Positions 63,568-64,000 of a DNA stretch of 64,000 nucleotides are shown piece after piece (positions within the stretch are counted from its first letter, which is position 1; the number at the start of each line of letters is the position of its first letter). Origin of the DNA: Margaritifera margaritifera (Eukaryota > Mollusca > Bivalvia > Unionida > Margaritiferidae); NCBI GenBank assembly GCA_029931535.1, contig JAQPZY010001660.1:7386001-7450000 (forward strand), read 5' to 3'. Below the pieces are notes generated by a model, which was given only the letters and a program-made list of their open reading frames with translations, made no database searches and was not told where the DNA came from. The position numbers and the translations under genes are program-made.

Positions 63568-63625
63568 GTATTGATTGATTGATTGATTGGTTGATTGGTT
63601 GATTGGTTGATTGATTGATTGATTA
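63567..63625. repeat. (GATT)n / (GGTT) microsatellite
   Basis: About 14 GATT units with GGTT variants. Confidence 0.95.
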
Positions 63626-64000
63626 AAAATTTACCAACACAGATTTAATTATGATTGTAAAGCAGGAACAGTAAAGCTTTGAAAACCTGTACTTGCCATT
63701 ACATCTATCTAATTGTTCATTTCCCGTGCAAAGCCGTCCTTGACTTGCGACCTCAAAAGCTCAAACGGATTGGGGTTTTCTTTTTTTCTTTTTACTCACA
63801 GCACTTCGAGTTTCGCAGTTGTACTATATATTGTCTGATAGATCGCAGTATTACCAACACATGCCTGTACTTCAGATAAATGGATGGAATGTTTTGATAT
63901 ACCTTTTTAGGTATGTATGACGTACAGTGAGATAATTATTCTCGTCTCGTCATGTTTATATAGCTATTTTCAAACAGTTCTGTTACTCTGATACTTGGCA

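Overview
The window looks like nuclear DNA of an invertebrate animal, most likely a mollusc or other lophotrochozoan (inference). It is AT-rich and gene-poor, with spliced genes, many micro- and minisatellites, tRNA-derived SINEs, decayed LINEs, MITE-like elements and the relic of a giant DNA transposon/virus. There are no bacterial operons, rRNA genes or CRISPR arrays.

1-10.06 kb holds the right part of a decayed Polinton/Maverick (adintovirus-like) element. It contains a protein-primed family B DNA polymerase pseudogene, an A32-like packaging ATPase pseudogene, small unidentified ORFs, a divergent two-zinc-knuckle protein, and a rightmost promoter region with a TATA box and a CRE site. Two gene ends there carry what look like animal histone-type 3' stem-loops, one followed by ACCCA and a purine-rich downstream element. 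This is the most unusual signal in the window.

10-16 kb is repeat-rich (LINE fragment, dispersed repeats, MITE). Two minus-strand genes of the CAP (CRISP/antigen 5/PR-1) family follow, reconstructed exon by exon from splice sites, phase and motif order. CAP gene 1 has four coding exons (17.86-24.49 kb). CAP gene 2 has seven (34.91-56.34 kb), about 400 codons: a CAP domain, a cysteine-rich hinge, a low-complexity linker and a long Arg/Glu/Gln-rich tail. Two intron positions and phases are shared by the two genes, so they are probably tandem duplicates. A possible third CAP exon lies at 33.7 kb. No signal-peptide exon was found for either gene.

Introns and spacers are filled with two LINE relics (20.7-23.5 kb), a 2.4-kb 45-bp minisatellite with 675-bp higher-order periodicity (26.4-28.8 kb), a 31-bp array (30.4-31.2 kb), diverged ~145-bp repeats (32-33.3 and 57.7-58.7 kb), SINEs, MITEs and more arrays (43.8, 53.9, 54.4, 59.5-60.6, 60.9-61.2 kb). 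In the 14.5-kb intron of CAP gene 2 lies a large inverted repeat (45.25-49.2 kb). It shares motifs, including a degenerate histone-like stem-loop, with the Polinton terminus and may be a non-autonomous foldback derivative of it.

Almost all long ORFs in the window (747, 363, 350, 159 and 152 codons) are products of tandem repeats and are not treated as genes. All alignments were made by eye.
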